Positions 17,091 to 25,685 of a DNA stretch of 64,000 nucleotides are shown piece by piece (position 1 is the stretch's first letter; every line of letters starts with the position of its first letter). A program made the position numbers and the translations under genes. Below the pieces are notes generated by a model, which saw only the letters and a program-made list of their open reading frames with translations, was not told the origin of the DNA and did no database searches. Location: assembly GCF_002803065.1 (NCBI RefSeq), contig NZ_NNBL01000011.1:42418-106417 (forward strand). The letters run 5' to 3'. Source of the stretch: Streptomyces sp. CB01635. Its GTDB lineage: Bacteria; Actinomycetota; Actinomycetes; Streptomycetales; Streptomycetaceae.

Positions 17091-17762
17091 ATGCGTCTCG
17101 TCATCGCCCGTTGCTCCGTGGACTACGCGGGCAGGCTCACAGCCCATCTCCCGTCGGCTCCCCGCCTGATCCTCGTGAAGGCGGACGGCAGCGTCTCGAT
17201 CCACGCGGACGACAGGGCCTACAAACCTCTCAACTGGATGTCCCCGCCCTGCACCCTGAAGGAGGGCACGGGCGACGACAGCGGCATCTGGACCGTCATC
17301 AACAAAGCGGGCGAGAAACTCATCATCACGATGGAGGAAGTCCTCCACGACTCCTCGCACGAACTGGGTGTGGACCCGGGTCTCATCAAGGACGGCGTGG
17401 AAGCGCACCTCCAGGAGCTCCTCGCCGACAGGATCGACACGCTCGGCGAGGGCTACACGCTCATCCGCCGCGAGTACCCGACGGCGATCGGGCCCGTCGA
17501 CATCCTGTGCCGGGACGGTGACGGCGCGACCGTGGCCATCGAGATCAAGCGGCGCGGCGAGATCGACGGGGTGGAGCAACTCACGCGCTATCTCGAGCTG
17601 TTGAACCGCGACCCGCACCTCGCCCCGGTACGCGGCGTCTTCGCCGCCCAGGAGATCAAGCCGCAGGCCCGCGTCCTGGCCACGGACCGCGGTATCGGCT
17701 GCACGGTCCTGGACTACGACGCGCTGCGCGGCATCGAGGACGACAAGCTCCGCCTGTTCTGA
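17091..17762 (+). CDS. nucS: Mismatch-specific endonuclease NucS/EndoMS
   Basis: A 223-residue protein matching actinobacterial NucS in length and along its sequence. The N-terminal half is the dimerising DNA-binding domain. The C-terminal half is a RecB-like nuclease with Asp137 (GPVDIL), Glu151 and Lys153 (IEIKRRG) and Gln163 (VEQLTRY). The last residues DKLRLF fit the short C-terminal motif that binds the beta clamp. In actinobacteria, which lack MutS/MutL, NucS cleaves mismatched DNA and keeps mutation rates low. The ATG is the family start. It is a monocistronic unit closed by a strong terminator. Confidence 0.95.
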   Translation: MRLVIARCSVDYAGRLTAHLPSAPRLILVKADGSVSIHADDRAYKPLNWMSPPCTLKEGTGDDSGIWTVINKAGEKLIITMEEVLHDSSHELGVDPGLIKDGVEAHLQELLADRIDTLGEGYTLIRREYPTAIGPVDILCRDGDGATVAIEIKRRGEIDGVEQLTRYLELLNRDPHLAPVRGVFAAQEIKPQARVLATDRGIGCTVLDYDALRGIEDDKLRLF

Positions 17763-17778
17763 CCTGTCGGGCACGACC

Positions 17779-17808
17779 GAGGGCCGGGTTCACAGGAACC
17801 CGGCCCTC
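17779..17808. terminator. Bidirectional terminator between nucS and the STAND-like gene
   Basis: A perfect 13-bp inverted repeat (GAGGGCCGGGTTC and its complement) with a 4-base loop. It lies between two converging genes, 17 bp after nucS and 27 bp from the end of the gene at 17835. Confidence 0.85.
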
Positions 17809-17834
17809 AGTCGTGTGGTGCCTACGTACGGCCG

Positions 17835-20405
17835 TCAGATCGTCGACGAGGCGTCCGGCCCGCCGGGCGTACCCGGCGCGCTGTCCGCCGGGCTGCTCAT
17901 CGCGGAGCTGCCGCTCGGCGCCGGACCGCTCGCCGAGTCCGACGTGTCAGGGGGCGACGGCGAGGTGGACGGCGTCCCGGACGACGGCGGCGGGGAGCTC
18001 GTCGGGGGCTTGGACGTCGGAGGCTTCGACGTCGGGGGCTTCGACGTGGGCGGCTTGGAGGACGGCGGCTTCGACGTGGTCGGCTTGTCCGTCGGCTTGT
18101 CGGAGGGCTTGTCGCTCGGCTTGTCCGACGGCTTGCCGCTCTCGCCGGTCGACGGCCCGGTGCTGGGCGTCGGGTCGTCCGACGTGTTCGGGATGCCGTC
18201 CTTGCCCGGGTCGGCGGGCCGCTGCGTGGAGCCCGCGTCGTCGCCGCCCTGGTCCGCCTGGTCGGCGCCGATGCCGCCGCCGTCCTCGCCCTGCGAGGCC
18301 GACGGGTTCACGTTGACGCTGTCGGACGGGGTCTCGTTGTTCGACGTGGCGCCGAGCGTCACGACGGTGCCGAGGACGGCCGCGAGGAGCGCTCCGGCGC
18401 CCGCGGCCACGAGGTTGCGCCGCGTGCCGGTGATGACGGCAAGACGGGCACCGCCGGGCTTGCCGCCGGGGCCGGTCCCGGCCTGCCGGGAGACCAGCGT
18501 GTCGGGTTCCGGGGGCGGCGCGGGCAGCGCGAACGCGGCCAGCACCCCGCCGGGGGGCGACGCCGACTCCTCGTAGCGCGCGGCGGGGACCTCTTCGCCC
18601 GCCGCCGTACGCCCGCCGGGGAGCGCGCCGCCGGAGCGGTCCGCGACCAGAGCGAGGGCGCGGCGGCCCGCGATGGTGCCCCGCTTGTCGGCCAGCGCGC
18701 CGCGCAGGGCGATGGAGGCCTCCAGCTCGGCGCGGGCCCGGTCGAGCTGCCCGCCGAGCAGCGCGAGGATGCCCAACTCGTGGTGGAAATAGGCCTCTTC
18801 CGCCACGTCGCCGGAGAGCCGCGCGGCCTCCTGTCCGGACCGAAGGCACCGCTCCCACACCGTCCAGCTGAGCCCGGCGGCGAACGCGGGCGCGGCCGTA
18901 CGGGCGAGAAGCACCGCGACGCTGCCCTCCTCGTCCGGCCCGGCCGGCGTCGTGCCGGGGACCAGTACGGTCAGTGCGGCGAGCAGGGCGTCGGCCTCGG
19001 CCGCGACCCGCTCGGGCCCGACCGAGGGATGCCCGGCCCACCACGCGTAGTGCTGCGCGGCGGTGTGCGCGTGGCCGCCGGTGTCGTCGGCGTATCCCGC
19101 GGTCGCCAGCTGGTCGTACACGCCGGAGGCCAGGCGGTACCGGCCGCCGACCGGTGTGACGAGGGCGCAGCCGACGAGTTCGGCGAGGGCCGCGTCGGCG
19201 TGGGTGTCGCCCACGAGGGCGGGCAGGTGGGCCTGGTGCGGTATCTCGCCGCCGAGCGCGACCGCGAACCGCAGGGTGGCGCGGGCCGATTCGCTGAGCC
19301 GGGACGCGAGCAGGGCCGCGGGCGCGGCGCCGTCGGCGAGCGAGGGCAGCGGCACGTCGTGGCCGCCCTCGGCATCGAAGGGCGCGTCTACGGGCGGGGC
19401 GCCGGGGCCTCCGAAGTAGCCGAACTCGTCGAAGACGTTCGGGTCGGCGCGCAGCTGGTCGCGCTGGCGCAGGAGCGCGCCGGCCTGCACGAAGCGCAGC
19501 GGGAGCCCCTCCGACTCGAACCAGAGGTCGCCGGCCCAGTTCGCCTCCTCCTCCGTGAGGACGCGGCCGACGGACCGCTCCAGGAGTTCGAGCCCGCCGC
19601 CGCGGCCGAGGCCGCCGAGGAAGACCTCTTCGAGGTGCGAGTCGGCGGACGGCGCCGCGACCTCGGGTGTGGCCGCGACCAGGAAGGCGCACTCGGGCGT
19701 CGCTTCGAGGAGCTCGTCGAGCGCGGCGCCGCCGAACTCGAGGTCGTCGAGGACGACGACGGCGCCGATGTCGTGGACGAGTTCGAGGAGCAGGGCCCGG
19801 TCGGGCCGGTGCAGCGGCGCGTTGTACACGACCGCGAAGAGGTCGTACAGCAGGTCGTTCGACGAGCGGCGGTGTCCGGAGAGCCGGACGACGCCGTCGG
19901 GCGCGACGTCCGCGCAGTCCTCGGCGACGGTGTCGAGCAGCACGGTGCGCCCGGAGCCCGAGGGTCCGGTGAGCCGCACGGAGCGCCCGCGCGCGAGGAG
20001 CCGGACGAGGCGCTCACGCTCCTCCTGCCGCTCGAGGAGCGGCAGTCGGGGCAGCGGGGGTCCGGCCGGCAGCGGCGGACGTGCGGCGCGGGCCATGTCG
20101 GCGCGCTCCGCCGGTGCGTACTTGACGGGCCGTCCCGGCCGCTCCCCCGGCGGGCACGGCTCGATCTCGCTGCCGTCGACGGGATTGACGGTGAGCAGGA
20201 AGTCGCCGGACACGAGCTGCACGGTGCGGGCGAGCCCTTGTGCGGGCTGGCCGAAGTCAGGAGTGAGGGGATCCCTGGGCGGGCGCGGGCGGCTCGCCTG
20301 GGTGTCGCTCTCGTCGTCGTGGTGGCCACGGTCCGCGCGGTCGTAGGGATCCCCGCCGTACGGATCGTGCCCGAAGTCTTTCGGTCCCCGGTTCATCGGG
20401 TCCAT
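17835..20405 (-). CDS. Membrane-anchored STAND-like NTPase with extracellular Lys/Ser/Pro repeat tail
   Basis: An 856-residue protein. The N-terminal 120 residues are disordered and Asp/Gly/Pro-rich. Then comes a P-loop NTPase with GPSGSGRT at about 147-154 and Walker B VVVLDDLEF, followed by an Ala/Leu-rich helical region. A single transmembrane helix (AAGAGALLAAVLGTVVTLGA) lies near residue 670. The last 170 residues are acidic then built of KPSD/KPPTS repeats, typical of a stalk crossing the cell wall. Related proteins are annotated as ATP/GTP-binding or ATPase-like regulators. A signalling role is inferred from the architecture. The ATG has a GGGGGG ribosome site. The STAS gene lies 217 bp upstream on the same strand. 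Confidence 0.8.
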   Translation of the reverse strand: MDPMNRGPKDFGHDPYGGDPYDRADRGHHDDESDTQASRPRPPRDPLTPDFGQPAQGLARTVQLVSGDFLLTVNPVDGSEIEPCPPGERPGRPVKYAPAERADMARAARPPLPAGPPLPRLPLLERQEERERLVRLLARGRSVRLTGPSGSGRTVLLDTVAEDCADVAPDGVVRLSGHRRSSNDLLYDLFAVVYNAPLHRPDRALLLELVHDIGAVVVLDDLEFGGAALDELLEATPECAFLVAATPEVAAPSADSHLEEVFLGGLGRGGGLELLERSVGRVLTEEEANWAGDLWFESEGLPLRFVQAGALLRQRDQLRADPNVFDEFGYFGGPGAPPVDAPFDAEGGHDVPLPSLADGAAPAALLASRLSESARATLRFAVALGGEIPHQAHLPALVGDTHADAALAELVGCALVTPVGGRYRLASGVYDQLATAGYADDTGGHAHTAAQHYAWWAGHPSVGPERVAAEADALLAALTVLVPGTTPAGPDEEGSVAVLLARTAAPAFAAGLSWTVWERCLRSGQEAARLSGDVAEEAYFHHELGILALLGGQLDRARAELEASIALRGALADKRGTIAGRRALALVADRSGGALPGGRTAAGEEVPAARYEESASPPGGVLAAFALPAPPPEPDTLVSRQAGTGPGGKPGGARLAVITGTRRNLVAAGAGALLAAVLGTVVTLGATSNNETPSDSVNVNPSASQGEDGGGIGADQADQGGDDAGSTQRPADPGKDGIPNTSDDPTPSTGPSTGESGKPSDKPSDKPSDKPTDKPTTSKPPSSKPPTSKPPTSKPPTSKPPTSSPPPSSGTPSTSPSPPDTSDSASGPAPSGSSAMSSPADSAPGTPGGPDASSTI

Positions 20406-20568
20406 GGTCAAAGCCCCCCAAAAGCGTGGTGTGCCGGTGCCCCTCCCGGCCTGTGCACACTGCGCTGTCGCTTCTGGTCCGGTGCCCGCGAGAGGGTCCG
20501 TCAATCCGCGGGCGACCGAACCCTAGACCTGGGTCAGTATCTCCGAACAGCCGGGGTACCGCGCCGTC

Positions 20569-20586
20569 CGAGACGTCACAGTCTCG
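20569..20586. promoter_or_regulatory. Short dyad CGAGAC-N6-GTCTCG
   Basis: A 6-bp perfect inverted repeat lies in the 217-bp gap between the STAS gene and the STAND-like gene. It could be a weak terminator for the former or an operator for the latter. No T-run follows. Confidence 0.3.
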
Positions 20587-20622
20587 TGAGGATTGTGGGT
20601 GCTGCATACCGGAACGCCCGAT

Positions 20623-20946
20623 TCACACCCTGGGCAGCGATTCGACCCCGATGCCGCCCTCGATGGCGAGGATCCGGTGCAGCCGCGTCGCCACCAGGAG
20701 GCGCTGCATCTGGGGCGGCACGCCCCGCAACACCAGCCTGCGGCCACAGCGTCCTGCCCGCCGGTGGGCGCCCATGATGACGCCGAGACCCGTCGCGTCC
20801 CACGAGTCCAGCTCTGACAGATCGAGCAGCAGGTCGCCGACGCCGTCGTCGAGGGCCGTGTGCAGGACCGTACGGGCGTCCGCCGCGCTGCGGACGTCGA
20901 GGCGGCCCCCGACGACCAGCCCGGCGTGGTCGCCCCTGATGTACAT
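20623..20946 (-). CDS. STAS-domain (anti-anti-sigma-like) protein with Ala at the phosphorylation site
   Basis: A 107-residue single STAS domain starting MYIRGDHAGLVVGGRLDVRSAADAR, after a GGGGAG ribosome site. In SpoIIAA/BldG-type anti-anti-sigma factors the active loop reads D-S-(S/T)-G-L-G with the Ser phosphorylated by the partner kinase. Here it is D50-A51-T52-G53-L-G (codon GCG at position 51), so the standard phosphoacceptor is missing. The protein may bind its partner constitutively, or Thr52 may substitute. The STAND-like NTPase gene downstream is the most obvious partner candidate. Confidence 0.88.
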   Translation of the reverse strand: MYIRGDHAGLVVGGRLDVRSAADARTVLHTALDDGVGDLLLDLSELDSWDATGLGVIMGAHRRAGRCGRRLVLRGVPPQMQRLLVATRLHRILAIEGGIGVESLPRV

Positions 20947-21114
20947 ATGCGCTCCCCGAGAGTGCTTGTGTGCCGTGATTCCAGTGGTCTCTGTGTCGTA
21001 CGGCGATCTGGGTATGTCACTGCAACTGACTGGCACGGGGGCGCAGAAGTTGCCGTCTGTAAGCGAACCGATACCGAATTCACCCCGTGGGGTTACCCAA
21101 GGGGTGACGAGAGA

Positions 21115-21963
21115 TCAGTGCTTATAGAACCCCTGCCCGCTCTTGCGCCCGATGTCACCGGCGTCAACCATCCGGCGCATCAGCTCGGGCGGGGCGAACT
21201 TCTCGTCCTGGGACTCGGTGTAGATGTTGCTGGTGGCGTGCAGCAGGATGTCGACGCCCGTGAGGTCGGCGGTGGCGAGCGGCCCCATCGCGTGGCCGAA
21301 GCCGAGCTTGCAGGCGATGTCGATGTCCTCGGCGGTGGCGACGCCCGACTCGTACAGCTTGGCGGCCTCGACGACGAGGGCCGAGATGAGCCGCGTGGTC
21401 ACGAAGCCGGCGACGTCGCGGTTGACGACGATGCAGGTCTTGCCGACCGACTCGGCGAACTCCCGCGTGGTGGCGAGCGTTTCGTCGCTCGTCTTGTAGC
21501 CGCGGACCAGCTCGCACAGCTGCATCATCGGGACCGGCGAGAAGAAGTGGGCGCCGACGACGCGCTCCGGGTGCTCCGTGACCGCCGCGATCTTGGTGAT
21601 CGGGATGGCGGAGGTGTTCGAGGCGAGCACGGCGTCCTCGCGGACGATCTTGTCGAGCGCCCGGAAGATCTCGTGCTTGACCTCGAGCTTCTCGAAGACG
21701 GCCTCGACGACGATGTCGGCGTCGGCGACCGCGTCCAGATCGGTGGTCGTGGTGATGCGGGCGAGCGCGGCCTCGGCGTCCTGCGCGGACAGCTTGCCCT
21801 TGCTCACGAACTTGTCGTACGAGGCCTTGATGCCGTCGGTGCCACGGGCCAGGGCGGCGTCCGTGACGTCGCGCAGGACGACGTCCCAGCCCGCCTGCGC
21901 CGAGACCTGGGCGATTCCGGACCCCATGAGTCCGGCTCCGATGACGGCGAGCTTCCCTGCCAC
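21115..21963 (-). CDS. 3-hydroxybutyryl-CoA dehydrogenase
   Basis: A 282-residue protein of normal length for the short 3-hydroxyacyl-CoA dehydrogenases. The NAD-binding Rossmann motif GAGLMGSGIAQVSAQAG is at the N-terminus. The catalytic region HFFSPVPMMQLCELVRG contains the active His, and the C-terminal domain ends near GRKSGQGFYKH. It oxidises or forms (S)-3-hydroxybutyryl-CoA in butyryl-CoA metabolism, the step next to the thiolase at 3613. The GTG start has GGGGAG eight bases upstream. It appears monocistronic. Confidence 0.92.
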   Translation of the reverse strand: MAGKLAVIGAGLMGSGIAQVSAQAGWDVVLRDVTDAALARGTDGIKASYDKFVSKGKLSAQDAEAALARITTTTDLDAVADADIVVEAVFEKLEVKHEIFRALDKIVREDAVLASNTSAIPITKIAAVTEHPERVVGAHFFSPVPMMQLCELVRGYKTSDETLATTREFAESVGKTCIVVNRDVAGFVTTRLISALVVEAAKLYESGVATAEDIDIACKLGFGHAMGPLATADLTGVDILLHATSNIYTESQDEKFAPPELMRRMVDAGDIGRKSGQGFYKH

Positions 21964-22124
21964 TGTGCGACTCCCCTTACCCGCTGACCGCGTACCACTT
22001 GCAACTGACCGCTAACCGCTGTTCACGTATCTCTCCGGCGGACATTAGCGTTCGTGAGGGGTCGTGGGGCCGCGAAGTAATGCGCGTCACGTCTCGAATG
22101 ACGGACATCACACCGGACGGGCCA

Positions 22125-22763
22125 TCAGGCGTCGCGTGCGGCGTAGTTGAGCACCGGCTCACCCAGGAGACCCTCCATCTCGTCGAGCAGGCCGAGCGCT
22201 TCGCGGGACACCTCCCCTGCCGGTCTTGCCTTGATCATCTCGGCGGCGATGCGGGAGAGCAGCGTCGTGTGGATCCAGTTGATCTGTCCGGCCATGAGGG
22301 CGGGCAGCGGGTCGCCGTCGTCCGCCCCGGTCTCCTCGCGCAGGGTCGCCTCCAGCAGCGTGAGCGACTCCTGCTGCATGTACCAGAGCCGGGCCCGCAG
22401 GCCGGCCGCCCCCTCGATGACCTTCATGAAGCGGTCGTAGCCCTCGATCAGGCCGACCTCGGGCGACACGGCGACGACTTCGCGGCGCAGCTCGCGCAGG
22501 ACGGCCTCGGCCGCGGACTCGCCCCGGTCGCGGGCGCGCACGAAGCGGGAGAGCCGGGCCACGCTGCCCTTGGCGCGGTCGAGGAACAGGTCTTCCTTGA
22601 CCTGGAAGTAGTTGTAGACGGTGTTGACGGAGACGTCGGCCGCTGCGGCGACCTCGGCGATCGTCACCTCGTCGAAGCCGCGCTCCAGGAAGAGGCCCGT
22701 GGCCACATCGGAGATGTGCTGCCTGGCCAGCCGTTTCTTGCGCTCACGCAGTCCCTCTGCCAT
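22125..22763 (-). CDS. TetR-family regulator
   Basis: A 212-residue regulator. The N-terminal helix-turn-helix reads FDEVTIAEVAAAADVSVNTVYNYF, the hallmark of TetR proteins. The rest is an all-helical ligand-binding and dimerisation domain. Its gene is divergent from the DrrAB-like exporter at 22844 with only 80 bp between. The usual logic is repression of the exporter and of itself, relieved by the exported compound. The region upstream is relatively AT-rich (TTTTGGGGACATTGCAAAAT), fitting two back-to-back promoters. Confidence 0.9.
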   Translation of the reverse strand: MAEGLRERKKRLARQHISDVATGLFLERGFDEVTIAEVAAAADVSVNTVYNYFQVKEDLFLDRAKGSVARLSRFVRARDRGESAAEAVLRELRREVVAVSPEVGLIEGYDRFMKVIEGAAGLRARLWYMQQESLTLLEATLREETGADDGDPLPALMAGQINWIHTTLLSRIAAEMIKARPAGEVSREALGLLDEMEGLLGEPVLNYAARDA

Positions 22764-22843
22764 GCGGCCAGTCTAGCTTTCGTTGCGCTCACTTGAATTT
22801 TGGGGACATTGCAAAATTTCAGTGACTCTGTTTTTCTGGATGC

Positions 22844-23626
22844 ATGGCAGTCATCAGCACATCCGGCCTGGCCCGGACCTTCACCACCCCACGCGGCCCC
22901 GTCGAGGCGGTGCGCGGCATCGACCTGACCGTGCGGCCCGGCGAGATCCTCGGCCTCCTCGGCCCGAACGGCGCGGGCAAGACGACGACCCTGCGCATGC
23001 TCACGACGCTCCTGCCGCCCACCGGGGGCACCGCCACCGTCGCGGGCTGCGACCTGGCGACCGATCCGGCGGGCGTGCGCCGCGCGGTCGGTTACGTCGC
23101 CCAGTCCGGCGGCGTCGACCCGAACATCTCCGTACGGGAGGAACTGGTCACCCAGGGGCGGCTGTACCGGCTGCCCAAGGCGCGGGCGGTGGCGCGCGCC
23201 GGCGAGCTGGCCGAGGACCTCGGCCTCACGGAGCTCCTCGACCGCAGGACCGCCGCGCTCTCCGGCGGACAGCGGCGCCGCCTCGACATCGCGATGGGAA
23301 TCGTGCACCGCCCGAAGGTGCTCTTCCTCGACGAGCCGACGACCGGACTCGACCCGGCCGGCCGCGCCGACCTGTGGGACGTCGTACGGAGACTGCGCGA
23401 CGAGCACGGCACGACCGTCTTCCTCACCACCCACTACCTCGACGAGGCCGACGCGCTCGCGGACCGGATCGCCGTCGTGGACAAGGGAGTTGTGGCCGCG
23501 GAGGGCACGCCGGGCGCACTCAAACTGGCGTACGGCGGCTCGCTCGACGCGACGCTCCAGGACACCTTCCTCGCGATCACCGGGCGCGGCCCGGCGACCG
23601 CACCGACGACCCCCGTGACGGTGTGA
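22844..23626 (+). CDS. DrrA-like ABC transporter ATP-binding protein
   Basis: A 260-residue ATPase with GPNGAGKTT, the signature ALSGGQRRRLDIAMG and Walker B VLFLDEPTTGLDPAGR. This is the daunorubicin-resistance (DrrA) type used for export of hydrophobic drugs or lipids. Its stop overlaps the permease start by four bases if the GTG start is used. The divergent TetR gene suggests inducible expression. The exported compound is unknown. Confidence 0.9.
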   Translation: MAVISTSGLARTFTTPRGPVEAVRGIDLTVRPGEILGLLGPNGAGKTTTLRMLTTLLPPTGGTATVAGCDLATDPAGVRRAVGYVAQSGGVDPNISVREELVTQGRLYRLPKARAVARAGELAEDLGLTELLDRRTAALSGGQRRRLDIAMGIVHRPKVLFLDEPTTGLDPAGRADLWDVVRRLRDEHGTTVFLTTHYLDEADALADRIAVVDKGVVAAEGTPGALKLAYGGSLDATLQDTFLAITGRGPATAPTTPVTV

Positions 23627-24387
23627 CCGGCATGAAGCCCCTGCTCTCCGACACCGCGCTGATCTTCGGGCGCTATGCCCGCCAGACCCTCAACTCCAAG
23701 TTCCAGATGCTCTTCGGCGTCCTGATGCCGCTGCTGTACCTGCTGTTCTTCGGGCCGCTGCTCACCGATGTGCCACTGGGCTCGGCCGGCAGCTCCTGGC
23801 AGGTGCTCGTACCCGGGCTACTGCTCCAACTCGCCCTGTTCGGCGGCCTGTTCTCCGGTTTCGCGGTCATCATCGAGAAGAACCACGGCGTGGTGGAGCG
23901 CATGCGCGTCACTCCGGTCAGCCGTCTCGCGCTGCTGCTCGGAAGGGTGCTGCGCGACGCCGCGCTCTTCGTCCTCCAGGCGGTCCTCCTCGTCCTCGCC
24001 GCACTGGTGATGGGGCTGCGGGCGCCGCTGGCCGGCGTGCTCATCGGGTTCGCGTTCGTCGCGCTCCTGACCGTGGCCCTCGGCTCCATGTCGTACACGG
24101 TGGCCATGAAGGTCGACCGGCCGCAGGAGTTCGGCCCGATCGTCAACGCCGTGTCGATGCCGTCGATGCTCCTGTCCGGGCTGATGCTGCCGATGGCGCT
24201 CGCGCCCGGCTGGCTCGACGTCCTGTCGCACTTCATGCCGATCCGCTATCCGGTCGACGCGATGCGCGACGCGTACGTCGGCCACTACGCGACGGCGCAC
24301 ATGCTGTACGGGGTCCTGGTCGCCCTCGCCCTGGCGGCGCTCGCCGTGACGGTCGGCACACGTGGCTTCCGCAGGGCTGCCGCGTAA
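23623..24387 (+). CDS. DrrB-like ABC-2 transporter permease
   Basis: A roughly 250-residue ABC-2 permease with six hydrophobic segments and the conserved segment IIEKNHGVVERMRVTPVSRLALLLGR. The GTG overlaps the upstream stop as GTGA, which favours coupling. An ATG three codons later (23632) is equally possible, and neither has a clear ribosome site. It works with the ATPase just upstream as a two-gene exporter. The cobalamin adenosyltransferase gene begins 13 bp after its stop but is probably unrelated in function. Confidence 0.88.
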   Translation: MTGMKPLLSDTALIFGRYARQTLNSKFQMLFGVLMPLLYLLFFGPLLTDVPLGSAGSSWQVLVPGLLLQLALFGGLFSGFAVIIEKNHGVVERMRVTPVSRLALLLGRVLRDAALFVLQAVLLVLAALVMGLRAPLAGVLIGFAFVALLTVALGSMSYTVAMKVDRPQEFGPIVNAVSMPSMLLSGLMLPMALAPGWLDVLSHFMPIRYPVDAMRDAYVGHYATAHMLYGVLVALALAALAVTVGTRGFRRAAA

Positions 24388-24400
24388 CTACGCTGACCCC

Positions 24401-24973
24401 ATGGTCAATCTGACGCGTATCTACACCAGGACCGGCGACCAGGGCACGACCGCCCTCGGTGACATGAGCCGGACCGCCAAGACCGATCTGCGGATCTCCG
24501 CCTACGCCGACGCCAACGAGGCCAATGCCGTCATCGGCACGGCGGTCGCGCTCGGCGGGCTCGACGAGGAGGTCGTGAAGGTCCTCGTACGGGTCCAGAA
24601 CGACCTGTTCGACGTGGGCGCCGACCTGTCGACGCCGGTGGTCGAGGACCCGAAGTACCCGCCGTTGCGCGTCGAGCAGTTCTACGTCGACAAGCTGGAG
24701 GCGGACTGCGACCGCTTCAACGAGCAGCTGGAGAAGCTCCGGTCCTTCATCCTGCCCGGGGGCACGCCGGGTGCGGCGCTGCTGCACCAGGCGTGCACCG
24801 TGGTCCGCAGGGCCGAGCGCTCCACGTGGGCGGCGCTCGACGTGCACGGCGAGTCGATGAACCCGCTGACGGCGACGTATCTGAACCGCCTCTCCGACCT
24901 CCTGTTCATCCTGGCGCGCACGGCGAACAAGGCGGTCGGGGACGTGCTGTGGGTCCCGGGCGGCGAGCGCTGA
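24401..24973 (+). CDS. Cob(I)alamin adenosyltransferase (PduO type)
   Basis: A 190-residue PduO-family enzyme that transfers adenosine from ATP to cob(I)alamin. The N-terminal MVNLTRIYTRTGDQGTTALGD holds the ATP-binding TRTGDxGTT motif. The C-terminal RRAERSTWAAL and LNRLSDLLFILAR match the conserved active-site helices. Its product is the cofactor of methylmalonyl-CoA mutase, linking it to meaB and mce about 20 kb away. The ATG is the family start. Confidence 0.93.
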   Translation: MVNLTRIYTRTGDQGTTALGDMSRTAKTDLRISAYADANEANAVIGTAVALGGLDEEVVKVLVRVQNDLFDVGADLSTPVVEDPKYPPLRVEQFYVDKLEADCDRFNEQLEKLRSFILPGGTPGAALLHQACTVVRRAERSTWAALDVHGESMNPLTATYLNRLSDLLFILARTANKAVGDVLWVPGGER

Positions 24974-24977
24974 GGCC

Positions 24978-25523
24978 CTAACGCTCCACGGCGGGTGCCT
25001 TCTTCGGGAACAGCGTGTAGCTCAGCGCGACCACGAGATTGATGCCGATCACGAAGAGCATCTTCTGCTGCCACATCTGCAGCGAACCGATGTTCCCGTC
25101 GGCGCCCACGTACCAGATCGCGCCCTGGAGCAAGGCGAGCGCGACGGCGCAGGCGAGGATCCAGCGCGCGGCCGTCCGCCACTCGTGGGCGGCGCGCGCG
25201 ACCCCGTACCTCGGCGGCTTCACCGGGGGCGGTCCCCCGGCGAACCGGTGGGCGACCCGGGCGTCCACCCACTTGACGGTGGAGTGGCCGAGCCCCACGG
25301 AGAAGCCGATGTAGACGGCGGCGAGGCCGTGTTTCCAGTCCGGTTCGGCCCCGTTCTTGAGGTCCATCGCGGTGACGACGAACAGGACGACCTCCAGGAG
25401 CGGCTCGCACAGCAGGACGCCGACGCTCGTGCGTGGCATCTTCGCCACGTAGCGCAGGGCGAGTCCCGCGGCGAGAAGCACCCAGAAGCCGATCTCGCAG
25501 GCGACGATCAGCGTGACGATCAC
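24978..25523 (-). CDS. Conserved membrane protein, function unknown
   Basis: A 181-residue protein with four or five hydrophobic segments: residues 2-22 (a leader helix), 35-52, 62-85, about 122-140 and 155-172. A basic loop, GGPPPVKPPRYGVARAAHEW, separates the two halves. The GTG start has GAGGAG seven bases upstream. It converges with the adenosyltransferase gene with only four bases between stops. I recognise no domain. Homologues exist in streptomycetes as integral membrane proteins. Confidence 0.72.
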   Translation of the reverse strand: MIVTLIVACEIGFWVLLAAGLALRYVAKMPRTSVGVLLCEPLLEVVLFVVTAMDLKNGAEPDWKHGLAAVYIGFSVGLGHSTVKWVDARVAHRFAGGPPPVKPPRYGVARAAHEWRTAARWILACAVALALLQGAIWYVGADGNIGSLQMWQQKMLFVIGINLVVALSYTLFPKKAPAVER

Positions 25524-25685
25524 GGCGGGCTCCTCGGGAGGGGTTCGTGGACTCCTTCCAGCCTCGGGCCGCCGCACCAGGCGATCGTCGTCACCGGTGA
25601 CGAAACGGGACTGCATCCTTCGATGTACGTCGGCCGCCCGGGCCCGCCCGCCAGGTGCAGGCGCCGCCCCGTCCGGCCGTATTGA

